Assembly: GCA_963765545.1 (NCBI GenBank)
Contig: CAVXWW010000009.1
Coordinates: 434,001-498,000, forward strand
Length of the DNA stretch: 64,000 nt
DNA from: JARRPM01 sp963765545
GTDB lineage: Bacteria; Pseudomonadota; Gammaproteobacteria; Pseudomonadales; Halieaceae
Direction of reading: 5' to 3'
Shown here: positions 1 through 9,174 of the stretch, piece after piece
Numbering within the stretch: position 1 is the stretch's first letter
Layout: the number at the start of each line of letters is the position of its first letter
Translations under genes and position numbers: made by a program
The notes under the pieces: generated by a model
Seen by the model: the letters and a program-made list of their open reading frames with translations, nothing else
The model's database searches: none
Told to the model about the DNA's origin: nothing

Positions 1-2
1 TC

Positions 3-2048
3 GCCCATGTTGACGCCGGCAAGACCACGACTACCGAGCGAATTCTTAAGCTGACCGGCAAGATTCACAAAACCGGTGAGGTGCATGATGGCGCGGCCAC
101 AACCGACTTCATGGAGCAGGAGCAGGAGCGTGGAATCACCATCCAGTCTGCGGCTACCACCTGTTTCTGGAAAGATCACCGCCTTAACATTATTGATACT
201 CCCGGCCACGTTGATTTCACGGTAGAAGTGTATCGTTCACTCAAGGTTCTAGATGGTGGAGTGGGCGTATTCTGTGGTTCCGGCGGTGTTGAGCCGCAGT
301 CAGAAACCAACTGGCGTTATGCCAATGATTCTGAAGTTGCCCGTATCATCTTCGTCAACAAGCTCGACCGTGTGGGTGCTGACTTCCTGCGCGTTGTCGA
401 CCAGGTGGAGAATGTCCTGGGTGCAAACCCGTTGGTGATGGTACTGCCGATTGGTCGCGAAGAAGACTTTATAGGTGTCGTGGATCTTTTGTCGCGTAAA
501 GCTCACGTATGGCCCGATCCGGGTAACCCCGAGAAATTCGACATTGCCGATGTACCGGAAGACATGGTTGACCTGGTGGAAGAGTGGCGCGAAAAGCTGA
601 TCGAGACGGCAGTTGAGCAAAATGACGAGGCTATGGAATTGTACCTTGATGGTACAGAGCCTGAGATGGACGTTATCAAGCACTGCATTCGTGAGGGCAC
701 CCGGAAGCTGGACTTTTTCCCGACTTACTGTGGCTCGGCGTTCAAGGACAAGGGGGTTCAGCTGATTCTGGACGCCGTGGTTGACTACCTGCCAGATCCA
801 ACAGAGGTAGACCCACAGCCCCTGACTGATGAAGAAGGTGAGCCCACAGGCGAGGTGGCAACTGTTGCCACTGATGAGCCTCTGCGTGCCCTGGCTTTCA
901 AAATTATGGATGATCGCTTTGGCGCCTTGACCTTCGTCCGTATCTACTCGGGTGTACTGAATAGAGGAGATACCATTCTTAACTCGTTCACCGGTAAAAG
1001 CGAGCGTATTGGCCGTATGGTTGAGATGCATGCGAACGACCGTGCCGAACTGGAAAAGGCTCAGGCTGGCGATATCATAGCCATTGTCGGTATGAAGAAT
1101 GTACAAACAGGTCATACCTTGTGTGACCCGAAGCATCCATGCACGCTGGAAGCAATGGTGTTCCCCGAACCCGTTATCTCGATTGCGGTAGCGCCAAAGG
1201 ACAAGGCCGGTGCCGAAAAAATGGGTATTGCGATTGGTAAAATGGTTGCTGAAGACCCCTCATTCCGCGTTGAGACTGACGAGGATTCCGGTGAGACGAT
1301 TCTGAAAGGCATGGGTGAGCTTCACCTTGACGTCAAGGTGGACATCCTGAAGCGTACCTACGGTGTCGAGTTGAATGTAGGCAAGCCACAGGTAGCCTAC
1401 CGTGAAACGATCACGGAAGAAGTCGACGATTCCTACACGCACAAGAAGCAGTCTGGTGGTTCCGGTCAGTTTGGTAAGATCGACTACCGCATCAAGCCGG
1501 GCGAGCCGGGTAGTGGCTTCGCGTTCACATCCAAGGTCGTGGGTGGCAACGTTCCCAAGGAATTCTTCCCGGCTATTGAGAAGGGCTTCAAGAGCATGAT
1601 GGGCGAAGGTACCGTTGCGGGCTTCCCGGTGCTGGATGTGGAGATTGAGCTCTACGATGGTGGCTTCCACGCTGTCGACTCCTCGGCGATTGCTTTCGAA
1701 CTTGCGGCGCGTGGTGCTTTCCGCCAGTCAATGCCCAAAGCTGGCGCACAGTTGATTGAGCCGATCATGAACGTGGATGTGTTCACGCCCGATGATCATG
1801 TCGGTGATGTCATCGGCGATCTTAACCGCCGTCGCGGTATGATCAAGGACCAGGACGCTGGCGTTACAGGCGTTCGCATCAAGGCTGACGTGCCTTTGTC
1901 CGAAATGTTTGGCTACATTGGTCACCTTCGCACCATGACGTCTGGCCGCGGCCAGTTCTCTATGGAGTTCTCGCATTACATGCCGTGTCCGCAGAATGTG
2001 TCAGAGACTGTGATACAGGAAGTGAAAGAACGTAAAGCGGCGGGATGA
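3..2048 (+). CDS. fusA: Translation elongation factor G (5'-truncated by window edge; paralog type)
   Basis: GTPase that drives ribosomal translocation and, with RRF, ribosome recycling in the cytoplasm. The reading frame is open from base 3 with the G1 loop AHVDAGKTT, so only about 20 N-terminal residues are missing. The switch II segment DTPGHVDF, the G4 motif NKLD and the EF-G domain IV/V signatures (RRRGM, PLSEMFGY) follow in order. The gene is not followed by tuf or other str-operon genes but by a terminator. This, with segments such as VDILKRTYGVE, suggests the second EF-G copy (fusB-type) rather than the str-operon enzyme. Family assignment is certain; the paralog type is inference. 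Confidence 0.95.
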   Translation, partial: AHVDAGKTTTTERILKLTGKIHKTGEVHDGAATTDFMEQEQERGITIQSAATTCFWKDHRLNIIDTPGHVDFTVEVYRSLKVLDGGVGVFCGSGGVEPQSETNWRYANDSEVARIIFVNKLDRVGADFLRVVDQVENVLGANPLVMVLPIGREEDFIGVVDLLSRKAHVWPDPGNPEKFDIADVPEDMVDLVEEWREKLIETAVEQNDEAMELYLDGTEPEMDVIKHCIREGTRKLDFFPTYCGSAFKDKGVQLILDAVVDYLPDPTEVDPQPLTDEEGEPTGEVATVATDEPLRALAFKIMDDRFGALTFVRIYSGVLNRGDTILNSFTGKSERIGRMVEMHANDRAELEKAQAGDIIAIVGMKNVQTGHTLCDPKHPCTLEAMVFPEPVISIAVAPKDKAGAEKMGIAIGKMVAEDPSFRVETDEDSGETILKGMGELHLDVKVDILKRTYGVELNVGKPQVAYRETITEEVDDSYTHKKQSGGSGQFGKIDYRIKPGEPGSGFAFTSKVVGGNVPKEFFPAIEKGFKSMMGEGTVAGFPVLDVEIELYDGGFHAVDSSAIAFELAARGAFRQSMPKAGAQLIEPIMNVDVFTPDDHVGDVIGDLNRRRGMIKDQDAGVTGVRIKADVPLSEMFGYIGHLRTMTSGRGQFSMEFSHYMPCPQNVSETVIQEVKERKAAG

Positions 2049-2068
2049 TCGCTCTCGCCAGACCTGAG

Positions 2069-2095
2069 AAACCCGGCTAGCGCCGGGTTTTTTTT
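2069..2095 (+). terminator. Rho-independent terminator of the EF-G gene
   Basis: A perfect 9-bp stem (AAACCCGGC / GCCGGGTTT) closes a TAGC loop and runs into an uninterrupted T tract, 21 bases after the EF-G stop. The next gene is convergent, and the A-rich left arm may also serve it in the other direction. Confidence 0.93.
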
Positions 2096-2134
2096 GTGCT
2101 TAGTTGAGTTGCCCGGTACGAGTTGATCGGGGTC

Positions 2135-3952
2135 TCAAAACGCCACGCCAGCAGCGATCGTATAGACATCCTTATCCCGGACCACGTCATAGTCGGTGGT
2201 GGGTTCTACCCAGGTGCGACCAAGCTGGAGGAACCAGGTGCGTTGAAATAGTACCTGCAGTCGCAGGCCGATGACGCGGCGTCCTTCAATCTGGCTGCCA
2301 TCCACAGCGTAACCTTCTACATCATGGTTCCAACTGACCAGTGTTTGCAGGTCTACACCCCTGGCCGGGCGGGGCAGTGAAAAGCGAGCAAACATGCGGT
2401 AACCCCAGCTGAAATCGCTGGCAAAACCCCGCGTTCTGCAGCCCCCCTGGGTATCTTCGGTAAGGGGTTGGCAAAGGCCATCCGGAGCCCTGGCGGCGCC
2501 CCAGTTTCCGTTGCGACCCAGTCTTTCCTCGTCGGTATCCGGCAGGTCGCCTACCCATTGACCGGCAGCTTCCACCGCGAGTGAGGCATCTGTGAGCCCT
2601 ATAGTCGACGACAGGTCTATACGACCTCCGAGTAATAGCTGAGTGCGGTCTACTTCCCGACTGCCGCTGAAAAGGGCGCCGTCTCCCGCAGTTGCCATTC
2701 TGTCAGCGTAAATACCTTTATTCCTGATTGCACCCTCGATCAACTCGGGAAAATTGCGCTGTACGGGCAGGTCGCGAAACTGGCTCAGTTCAGCAGATAG
2801 CGCAATATTTCTCACGCCGGTAGCGGCAGAAATGGCAAAAGCCTTAATGTCTTCCTCGTAGCGCATTGGCACCGTAAGCCCGTCCAGGGATGTACAGCCG
2901 TCCCATCCATTGTCGCAGAGGGTGATGTCCAGCACAGGGATGGTGGCATGGTAATTGACGTAGTACAGCCCGAATTCAGTGTTGAGGGCTTCGATAAAGT
3001 AGCGCGACGAGAGGCCATACTGGCCTCCGCTGCGGGGTTTGGGTGATGAAACCCGGGGTACTACAATTGGGTTTTGACCCAGTGGCGCAAAATTCAGTTG
3101 CTCCCTATCGGAGAGAGGGAGCGCACTGGTGGAGATGTTGCAACCGGGGTCTGTGATGTTGTCTGCCGCTGAGGCCAATGTGCCACAGGAAGAGATGTGT
3201 GACTCTTCCCAGTCCAGGGCGTAGAACCCTTCGAGGCTGACACCATTGCGTGTGATCAGGTTCGTGTATATGCGGTTGATGGGTACCAGCGCGTTGTCCT
3301 GCCGCACGCCGGGACGTCCAAGTGCAGAAAAGTTGAGCGGATTGAAGGCGTTAATTCCTGTATACAGCAGGCTCTCCCCCCAGTTTATGGACTGTTTTCC
3401 CAGTCGTCCGGTGATTCGACCGGGGCCTATGTCCCAATTGCCATACACGTAGAGATCTTCTACCTGGTAGCCTGAGAATTTGTTGTAACTGTGATAGTCG
3501 GAGTCGTCCAGTTTACTGTCGGGCTTGTAGCCATTGCTAACGCTGCCATGGGGTACGCTGTGATGCTCCTCGGCATAGTCGTACCAGCTGCTCACCTTGG
3601 TGTAAAAGCCGTACCGTTGTTTGTAGCGAAGCTCCAGGTCGGTGTTGTAGAGAACGGGCGCGCTGATAAGGTCGCCTTTGCGATAGTTAAGGTTGCCATC
3701 ATCGCTGCTGCTCACAGCCCCTCGTGCCCCGGGGTATTCTTTGGCGTTGTTGAAGCCAACCAGTTGTTTGTCCGGGTCTTTTGCTCGATATGCTGCTGCA
3801 ATCGCTATTCTGTTATTCCATACACCAACAATGTCATCATTGACAATAAAGGGTAGGGCTGCCAGTTGAGGTGCAATGAGAAAGCTTGCCAGAACATAAG
3901 ACAGGGCCGCAAAGCGCCGTCCCTGGATATTTCTAGTGGCGTTCGCCGGCAT
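2135..3952 (-). CDS. DUF1302 family outer-membrane-like protein
   Basis: A 605-residue exported protein of the DUF1302 family, thought to form an outer-membrane beta-barrel. After a cationic start comes a hydrophobic signal segment (about residues 15-33). The rest is rich in Tyr/Trp/Gly and alternating beta-type stretches, including GRLGKQSINWGES, typical of the family. The last residues (TIAAGVAF) end in Phe, as outer-membrane barrels do. It starts 4 bases after the DUF1329 stop, so the two are one operon. DUF1302/DUF1329 pairs often accompany RND exporters or hydrophobic-compound catabolism genes; none is directly adjacent here. The exact cargo is unknown. Confidence 0.85.
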   Translation of the reverse strand: MPANATRNIQGRRFAALSYVLASFLIAPQLAALPFIVNDDIVGVWNNRIAIAAAYRAKDPDKQLVGFNNAKEYPGARGAVSSSDDGNLNYRKGDLISAPVLYNTDLELRYKQRYGFYTKVSSWYDYAEEHHSVPHGSVSNGYKPDSKLDDSDYHSYNKFSGYQVEDLYVYGNWDIGPGRITGRLGKQSINWGESLLYTGINAFNPLNFSALGRPGVRQDNALVPINRIYTNLITRNGVSLEGFYALDWEESHISSCGTLASAADNITDPGCNISTSALPLSDREQLNFAPLGQNPIVVPRVSSPKPRSGGQYGLSSRYFIEALNTEFGLYYVNYHATIPVLDITLCDNGWDGCTSLDGLTVPMRYEEDIKAFAISAATGVRNIALSAELSQFRDLPVQRNFPELIEGAIRNKGIYADRMATAGDGALFSGSREVDRTQLLLGGRIDLSSTIGLTDASLAVEAAGQWVGDLPDTDEERLGRNGNWGAARAPDGLCQPLTEDTQGGCRTRGFASDFSWGYRMFARFSLPRPARGVDLQTLVSWNHDVEGYAVDGSQIEGRRVIGLRLQVLFQRTWFLQLGRTWVEPTTDYDVVRDKDVYTIAAGVAF

Positions 3953-3956
3953 TGCG

Positions 3957-5336
3957 CTACCGGGTACCCAGGCGTCGCAAGTTCACCGGCAAGTAGTCAT
4001 TGATATCGCCAATCCACCCCCATTGGCGGGGCAGTATCGTCTCATTCTCCAGGTCACTTGCAAGGTAGGCGCCGGCCCTGAGGTCGTGAAAAATCGTTGC
4101 CCGGTACCACGGCACCATAACATCATAAAACTGCATTGCCGGATGATTGCCAAAGCGCCACAAATTGCCATCGCGGTCATAATCTTCCTCCATAGACACC
4201 TGCCATGTGTCCTCGTCCAGATAGAAGACGCGCCGTGGGTAGCGATGGCGCTTGCCTGGTCGCAGAGTCGCTTCAATCACCCATACGCGATGCAATTCAT
4301 ACCGCAGAAGATCGGGGTTGACGTGGCCAGGGTGGAGAATATCGGCATATTTGAGATTTTTTGAACTGAGCTTGTAGCTGTTGTAGGGGATATACATTTC
4401 CCGCTTGCCCAGAAGTTTCCAGTCATACAGATCAGGCGCCCCGTTCCAGCCGTCGTATTGGTCTGCGGTGCGCAAACCCTGGGTGCGGGGATCGAGCTTG
4501 TCATAGTCCAGGCTGGGTGAGCGTTGCACCCGGCGCGATACAGTCTGGTAGGTCCAGGTCTGGCGGCTGTTTGCGGTGGGGTTAATGGGCTCCCATACCA
4601 GTGTGATCTGGCCCTCGATGTTGGCTGGCGACAGGTACAGGCCGTAAATATTGAACAGCCGGTTGGCGCGCGGTTTTTTCATATAGCCCTGTTGACTAAA
4701 TGCCAGGGCTTCGAGTATTCGAACTGCAAAGTAGCGCCCCCTGCGGTCCACCGGGAACCATGAATAGATTCGCTTTACAGAGCCTCCGCGCCAGCGCAGA
4801 GAGTGATTCCACATCATTTGCAGTGGGTCATTCGTAATCGGGAAGGGCACGGCGCTCTTGCCCACATCAAACAGGCCATAGTCCTGCGTATAAGCCAGTG
4901 GTGCCTGGATTTTCACTTCATCCAGAACGTGTTGTGGCCAATTTGCACTGCGACGGCTTGGATAAACCTGCATCTGATAGCTGTCCGGATACAAGCGGAA
5001 CATCTCCAGGTTACCGGCGGAGAGGTTCTCTGCAAACCGGGCGGCATTGTCAGCGGTAATGGTGAACAGCAGGGGGTCGTCTGCATAAGGGTCGACATAA
5101 CCCACGGCGGGATCTATGTCCTGTTGCGGCAATCCCCCATTCCAGGGAGGAATGGTTCCCGCCGCGTTGCCGGCGCGTTCCGCTCCCACGGGGGTGAGGT
5201 CACTTTCAAGTCTTGTAATATCCTCGGGGGTGACGGCTGCGGGACAGGCTGGGGCGGCAAATAGAAAGAGTATGAGTGCGGCGCAGGTGATGGCGCCCCA
5301 CGCTTCGCTGTTACGCTTTTTTACGTGCCAGCTCAC
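3957..5336 (-). CDS. DUF1329 family periplasmic protein
   Basis: First gene of the DUF1329-DUF1302 operon. The frame is open up to 5426, but the GTG at 5336 is preferred. It gives a 459-residue product beginning with a normal signal peptide (MSWHVKKRN, then a hydrophobic run ending APACPAA), whereas the longer start would put 30 polar residues before it. The mature start (VTPEDITRLESDLTPVGAERAGN) and the IPPWNGG segment are hallmark DUF1329 sequence. The family is structurally related to LolB/LolA-like lipid carriers, so a periplasmic partner for the DUF1302 barrel in moving hydrophobic molecules is plausible. This role is inference. Confidence 0.86.
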   Translation of the reverse strand: MSWHVKKRNSEAWGAITCAALILFLFAAPACPAAVTPEDITRLESDLTPVGAERAGNAAGTIPPWNGGLPQQDIDPAVGYVDPYADDPLLFTITADNAARFAENLSAGNLEMFRLYPDSYQMQVYPSRRSANWPQHVLDEVKIQAPLAYTQDYGLFDVGKSAVPFPITNDPLQMMWNHSLRWRGGSVKRIYSWFPVDRRGRYFAVRILEALAFSQQGYMKKPRANRLFNIYGLYLSPANIEGQITLVWEPINPTANSRQTWTYQTVSRRVQRSPSLDYDKLDPRTQGLRTADQYDGWNGAPDLYDWKLLGKREMYIPYNSYKLSSKNLKYADILHPGHVNPDLLRYELHRVWVIEATLRPGKRHRYPRRVFYLDEDTWQVSMEEDYDRDGNLWRFGNHPAMQFYDVMVPWYRATIFHDLRAGAYLASDLENETILPRQWGWIGDINDYLPVNLRRLGTR

Positions 5337-5539
5337 GCGGTAATACCTGGCAGTAGTGGAGCTGATATCATGTCGGTCTACAGCATTTATCTGATCAGAA
5401 ATGACTATAGCAGAACCGGCTGGCATACCGAGGACAATGCCAATGGGAGTAAAGTCGGTGCTATGGCGGTCTTAGCTGCCCGGCACTAGCATCAGGTCGA
5501 TGCATTGAGCCCTTTGGGAGGAGGGGTAGGGTGAGGGTT

Positions 5540-6058
5540 TCAGCGAAAGTTATTGACGTTCCAGATATGGCGGAGTATCCGGGTTATTGTGGGGTCCTGC
5601 TCCGCTACACGCCTGTCCATTTCGCCAACGGAAACCCAGGCGCCTTCGTCGATCTCGTCTTTCTGTAACGCCAGAGGGCCATCGTAGACGCAGTGATATA
5701 CGGTGCAATGCTCCATGGCTGTGGTGCTGCTCGCAGGCAGGCGGCACAGGGGCTGTAGCGACAGTGTCTGGTAAATCCCAAGCTCTTCGCCCAGTTCGCG
5801 AATCGCGCAGCCGAGGTAGTCCTCACCGCTGTCCACATGTCCCGCCGCCGAGCTATCCCACAGCCCCGGGTTACTATCCTTGCTCATGGAGCGCTTCTGG
5901 ATGAATAACTCGCCTTTGCCATTGAACAGGAGGATATGCACGGAGCGATGCATCAAGCCCAGGCGGTGGACTTCTCCACGAGGCATGACTTCAATGACCC
6001 GGTCGTTCTCGTCTACCACATCGAGTAATTCCTGGCTGACCGGGTTTGGCATTGTCAC
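5540..6058 (-). CDS. NUDIX hydrolase
   Basis: Cytoplasmic NUDIX pyrophosphohydrolase of 172 residues. It has a complete Nudix box (GHVDSGEDYLGCAIRELGEELGI pattern, GX5EX7REUXEEXGU) at about residues 73-95. The N-terminal part (LLDVVDENDRVIEVMPR, then HRSVHILLFN) is like the YfcD/isopentenyl-isomerase-related NUDIX group, whose substrates are poorly defined. The start is either GTG 6058, which overlaps the upstream PAP2 stop by 4 bases, or ATG 6052. Either way the two genes are translationally coupled. Confidence 0.9.
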   Translation of the reverse strand: MTMPNPVSQELLDVVDENDRVIEVMPRGEVHRLGLMHRSVHILLFNGKGELFIQKRSMSKDSNPGLWDSSAAGHVDSGEDYLGCAIRELGEELGIYQTLSLQPLCRLPASSTTAMEHCTVYHCVYDGPLALQKDEIDEGAWVSVGEMDRRVAEQDPTITRILRHIWNVNNFR

Positions 6059-6597
6059 CAGCGCATCGACAGGGTGACACCGCCACCCTTGCTATCCACC
6101 CAGGGCACCAGTTCTACCTGGTCATTGATGGCATCGGTGAAGTACCAGCCTGTCGCGCTGCCAATAACCGCACCAGCGAGCACATCGTACCAGTGGTGTT
6201 TTCTGGCGCGTTCTCGTGCTACACCGGTTAGCGTGGCGATCGCGTAAGCGGGAAAACCGGTTTGCCAGCCGTAGCGACGGTGGAGAGTGGTGGCTGATGC
6301 GAACGCGTTGGAGGTGTGGCCGGAAGGGAAGCTGTCATTGTCACTGTTGTCCGGGCGTTCCTCATCTATCAGTGCCTTGCCCACAAGGGTGATGGTGAGC
6401 GCAGAGCCGATGCTGTAAGCCGCCTGGTAAACCCCCTCGCGGTCGTCTCGCGCTACCGGTAGCAAAAGAGCCGTTGCCAGTAGTCCGTAGGTACCAACAT
6501 CACTGATGTCCTCCCAGTCCTTGTCGCTTAGCGCATGTACTGGTGCTGTGACGGGTAGCGCCAGGAGGAACATGATGATTAACGGAGAAATTTTCAT
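6055..6597 (-). CDS. PAP2-superfamily membrane-associated/secreted phosphatase
   Basis: Type-2 phosphatidic-acid-phosphatase-like enzyme of 180 residues. An N-terminal signal sequence (MKISPLIIMFLLALPVTAPVHA) precedes the acid phosphatase motifs: KALIDEERP, then FPSGHTS, then RERARKHHWYDV with the catalytic His and Asp. It probably hydrolyses lipid or small-molecule phosphomonoesters on the periplasmic side. ATG 6597 was chosen over TTG 6618 because it starts directly at the signal peptide. It is co-transcribed with the NUDIX gene (4-base overlap). Substrate is not predictable from sequence. Confidence 0.88.
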   Translation of the reverse strand: MKISPLIIMFLLALPVTAPVHALSDKDWEDISDVGTYGLLATALLLPVARDDREGVYQAAYSIGSALTITLVGKALIDEERPDNSDNDSFPSGHTSNAFASATTLHRRYGWQTGFPAYAIATLTGVARERARKHHWYDVLAGAVIGSATGWYFTDAINDQVELVPWVDSKGGGVTLSMRW

Positions 6598-6681
6598 AAA
6601 AATACGCTTCGAGGCCAAGGGCGAAATTACCGATAGCTACGAACTATAGTACATTGTAATTGATCGCGGAGCGCCTCTGTC

Positions 6682-7425
6682 TTAAGCGCTTTTATCGGGA
6701 CTCTGGCGTTGATAGCCATGCTCCGCGAGGGTGTTTGCCACGGCCAGTTTGGCGGCCGCCAGAACCTGCTCCAGTGGCTGATTGGCATCTATCTCGACTA
6801 TTTTTGCACCGTTCAGGGTCAGCCGGGGGGTGATCTCAATCTTTCTCTTGAGCGCTTCTCGACGATGATCCGGCTTTCGAGCACAGGCAGTATCCAGGTC
6901 AACATTGAGGCGAATAGCAAGGTCGGGTCGATAACTGGTCATCCACTCAAAAGCATTCTGCTCCCGTTGTGCCAGCCACTGTACAAAACGACTTCCCTCG
7001 GCGTCCACGGACATATCGGGACCGTCGAAGGCGCTTGGAAAGTCCAGTTGCGGAAACCGGTCCGCAATAATGATCAGGCCCTGTTGCCGCAGCGTCATCA
7101 TGCGGCGGTATCGCCGAATACGCCTTAAGGTGAAGGCGTGCATCACCAGTGCCGGCAAAAAATCAGGGGCCTTGTTCTTGCCCCTTGAACTGTGGACGGT
7201 GGCGGCTTTGCGGCCAATGAAGCTCTCAAACCAGCCGCCAACCATTGGCAGTCCCGCGAACCAGCGTCCCGCATTGCCTTGCTGCTTGCCCAGGTGCGCG
7301 GCTGCCGCAGGGCCGAAGCCCCTGGTCCACAGCAGGAGTTCCTCGCTGACGGTTGATTTACCCGAACCATCGCAACCAATAATGGCGATCAGCGGCGGCA
7401 ATGTAGAGTTTTCGCCTGGCATCAT
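6682..7425 (-). CDS. P-loop (thymidylate-kinase-like) kinase, paralog A
   Basis: A 247-residue P-loop kinase with Walker A IIGCDGSGKST at residues 15-25 and a DRFPQ motif followed by FDGPDM. A CARKPDHR segment and a C-terminal LNGAKIVEIDAN strand are shared with the two paralogs at 8370 and 9175. ATG 7425 overlaps the stop of the methyltransferase gene by 4 bases, so the pair is coupled; the longer frame up to 7512 is only an upstream extension. Such thymidylate-kinase-like proteins occur in polysaccharide loci, and the phosphate acceptor is unknown. A role in envelope glycan synthesis is inference from context. Confidence 0.8.
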   Translation of the reverse strand: MMPGENSTLPPLIAIIGCDGSGKSTVSEELLLWTRGFGPAAAAHLGKQQGNAGRWFAGLPMVGGWFESFIGRKAATVHSSRGKNKAPDFLPALVMHAFTLRRIRRYRRMMTLRQQGLIIIADRFPQLDFPSAFDGPDMSVDAEGSRFVQWLAQREQNAFEWMTSYRPDLAIRLNVDLDTACARKPDHRREALKRKIEITPRLTLNGAKIVEIDANQPLEQVLAAAKLAVANTLAEHGYQRQSPDKSA

Positions 7426-8165
7426 GAAATGTTGTCGTAGGTAGTGGTGAAGTAGCGCAGGCCGCGGCTGAACATGTAAGCCACCAGGGTCCCTGCCCAG
7501 ATGTAGTACCACACCATGTTTTCCGGCAGCCGCGAGAAATCAAAGCCGCGTTGTGCGAAATCGCAGAAGGCCACCACGCTCACCAGCCAGATTATTTTTT
7601 TCTCTTCCCGCTTGATGCAGCGACGCAACCAGAACGGATACTTGGGCTTCTTCCAGCCGCGCATACGAGGCAACAGGAAGGGCACCTGCTCTGCCCACTG
7701 CGAGTGCGATTCACCAAATTCCTCGCGCAGGAATTCCTCCTCGTACACTGAAATGCGCTCGTACACCAGGACACACACCAGGAAGGTGAGGGCGCCATAC
7801 ACCCAGCTGCCAGAAAGCATGGCGATACCTGTGAAGTTGAGGATGCGCCCGGTATACAGTGGGTTGCGCACCAGCGAGTAGGGTCCGGTAGTATTCAGCT
7901 CGGCTGCGACGGCCCCAACCTTGTTAGAGCCCGACGTCCCCAGTGCGGCATAACCGCTGGTGACCAGGCGAAGTATAGCCCCTGCCGATGCCACTCCGAA
8001 GGCGGTCCAGAACCAGGCCAGGTTGGCTGTTTCAGAGGCAAAGGGGCCGGGAGCGGCAACAAAATAGGCAATTATCACGCTGAGAATGCCTACATACTTG
8101 AGGTATTTACCGCGTATTTTGAATAAAGCCTCACCGGAGCGTGCGAGTTCTAGCTGATGGTACAT
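7422..8165 (-). CDS. Isoprenylcysteine/phospholipid-type integral membrane methyltransferase
   Basis: A 247-residue membrane protein with about five to six hydrophobic segments. The ICMT/PEMT core GPYSLVRNPLYTGRIL lies near residue 95, followed by a downstream acidic E-E-E-F...EEFG segment. These are the SAM-binding features of the isoprenylcysteine carboxyl methyltransferase-like superfamily, which in bacteria methylates lipids or small isoprenoid-like substrates. It is transcribed first, with kinase A following in a 4-base overlap. Membrane topology and family are visible in sequence; the substrate, possibly a lipid-linked saccharide in this neighbourhood, is inference. Confidence 0.82.
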   Translation of the reverse strand: MYHQLELARSGEALFKIRGKYLKYVGILSVIIAYFVAAPGPFASETANLAWFWTAFGVASAGAILRLVTSGYAALGTSGSNKVGAVAAELNTTGPYSLVRNPLYTGRILNFTGIAMLSGSWVYGALTFLVCVLVYERISVYEEEFLREEFGESHSQWAEQVPFLLPRMRGWKKPKYPFWLRRCIKREEKKIIWLVSVVAFCDFAQRGFDFSRLPENMVWYYIWAGTLVAYMFSRGLRYFTTTYDNIS

Positions 8166-8369
8166 AGTTATTTCGCCTGATCTGGTGACAGCATGTCATG
8201 TAATGTTTTCGCAAAAACCGACCAACAAAAAGAGCTGAGTGGAAAAAGCGGCGCATTATATCAGACCATCAGGCTGCCCGACGATACGAATGCTGCCGTT
8301 GAGGCAGCTATATAGGCACCGGCAATTGTCGTAAACTGCCCGCCCGGTACATCATGTTGGATATCAGGC

Positions 8370-9095
8370 TTGAAGCGTCCTCTGCCCCCGTCCCCCAGTG
8401 AACAACTGCGCCGCGTCATTGCCGTGACGGGTTGCGATGGGGCTGGCAAGTCTACCCTGAGCGAGGATCTGTTCTCTCACCTGGACCCCGGGATGCCTGT
8501 GCAGTGGCTATACCTTGGCCAGTCTTCAGGTAATATTGCCCGGTGGATAAAAGAACTACCCTTGATCGGGCCTCCAATAGGGCGCTACCTGGTCAGCAAG
8601 GCAGATAAAGCTGACGACAAGAAGACCAGCGCCCCGGATACAGCGACGACACTGGTCATCTTTATTTTGTCGCATTGGCGGGCCCACAAGTTTCGCCGGA
8701 TGCTCAGGCTCAGCCGTCGCGGCGCCGTCGTTATTACCGACCGCTACCCGCAGGCAGAGGTGCCCGGGTTTCACTTCGATGGACCGGGACTGGGCGCGGT
8801 GAACTCGGAAACCTGGTTGGGGCGCAAGCTGGCGGCCCGGGAAGAACGCCTGTATCAGTGGATGGCAAGCCAGGTTCCGGCACTGGTAATCCGCCTCAAC
8901 ATCGATGCGGACACCGCACACGAACGCAAGCCAGACCATAAGTTGCAGATACTCAGGGACAAGGTAGCCATTATCCCCGGCCTGCACTTTAACGGCGCGA
9001 AAATCCTTGATCTGGACGGCCGAGACCCCTACAAACAGGTGCTGGAAACCGCGCTGGAAGCAGCCAGAAACGCCGTCGGGCCGCGCCGGAATTGA
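8370..9095 (+). CDS. P-loop (thymidylate-kinase-like) kinase, paralog B
   Basis: Second of three paralogous kinases, 241 residues. Walker A is TGCDGAGKST at residues 20-29; later motifs are VVITDRYPQ, FDGPGL, AHERKPDHK and FNGAKILDLD. It is closer to paralog C than to A (shared RRMLRLSRR-type segment and VPGFHFDGPG). The only in-frame initiation codon before the P-loop is TTG 8370, with GGA about 8 bases upstream, so the start is less certain. It is divergent from the methyltransferase gene across about 200 bases that should hold both promoters. Substrate unknown. Confidence 0.8.
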   Translation: MKRPLPPSPSEQLRRVIAVTGCDGAGKSTLSEDLFSHLDPGMPVQWLYLGQSSGNIARWIKELPLIGPPIGRYLVSKADKADDKKTSAPDTATTLVIFILSHWRAHKFRRMLRLSRRGAVVITDRYPQAEVPGFHFDGPGLGAVNSETWLGRKLAAREERLYQWMASQVPALVIRLNIDADTAHERKPDHKLQILRDKVAIIPGLHFNGAKILDLDGRDPYKQVLETALEAARNAVGPRRN

Positions 9096-9174
9096 TTATC
9101 CGCCTGTTTTGAACATGTCGGGCTATCGCCATGTTGGCGTGCTAGAATGAGGTAAAAGTTAAGATAACGCCTCT

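Noticed and set aside
300..1136. 278-codon open frame on the minus strand inside the EF-G gene
   Set aside because: Antisense shadow of a highly conserved gene; no domain or ribosome site.
9112..9133. AACATG/CATGTT inverted repeat before kinase C as operator
   Set aside because: Only 6-bp arms with a 10-base spacer and no second copy.
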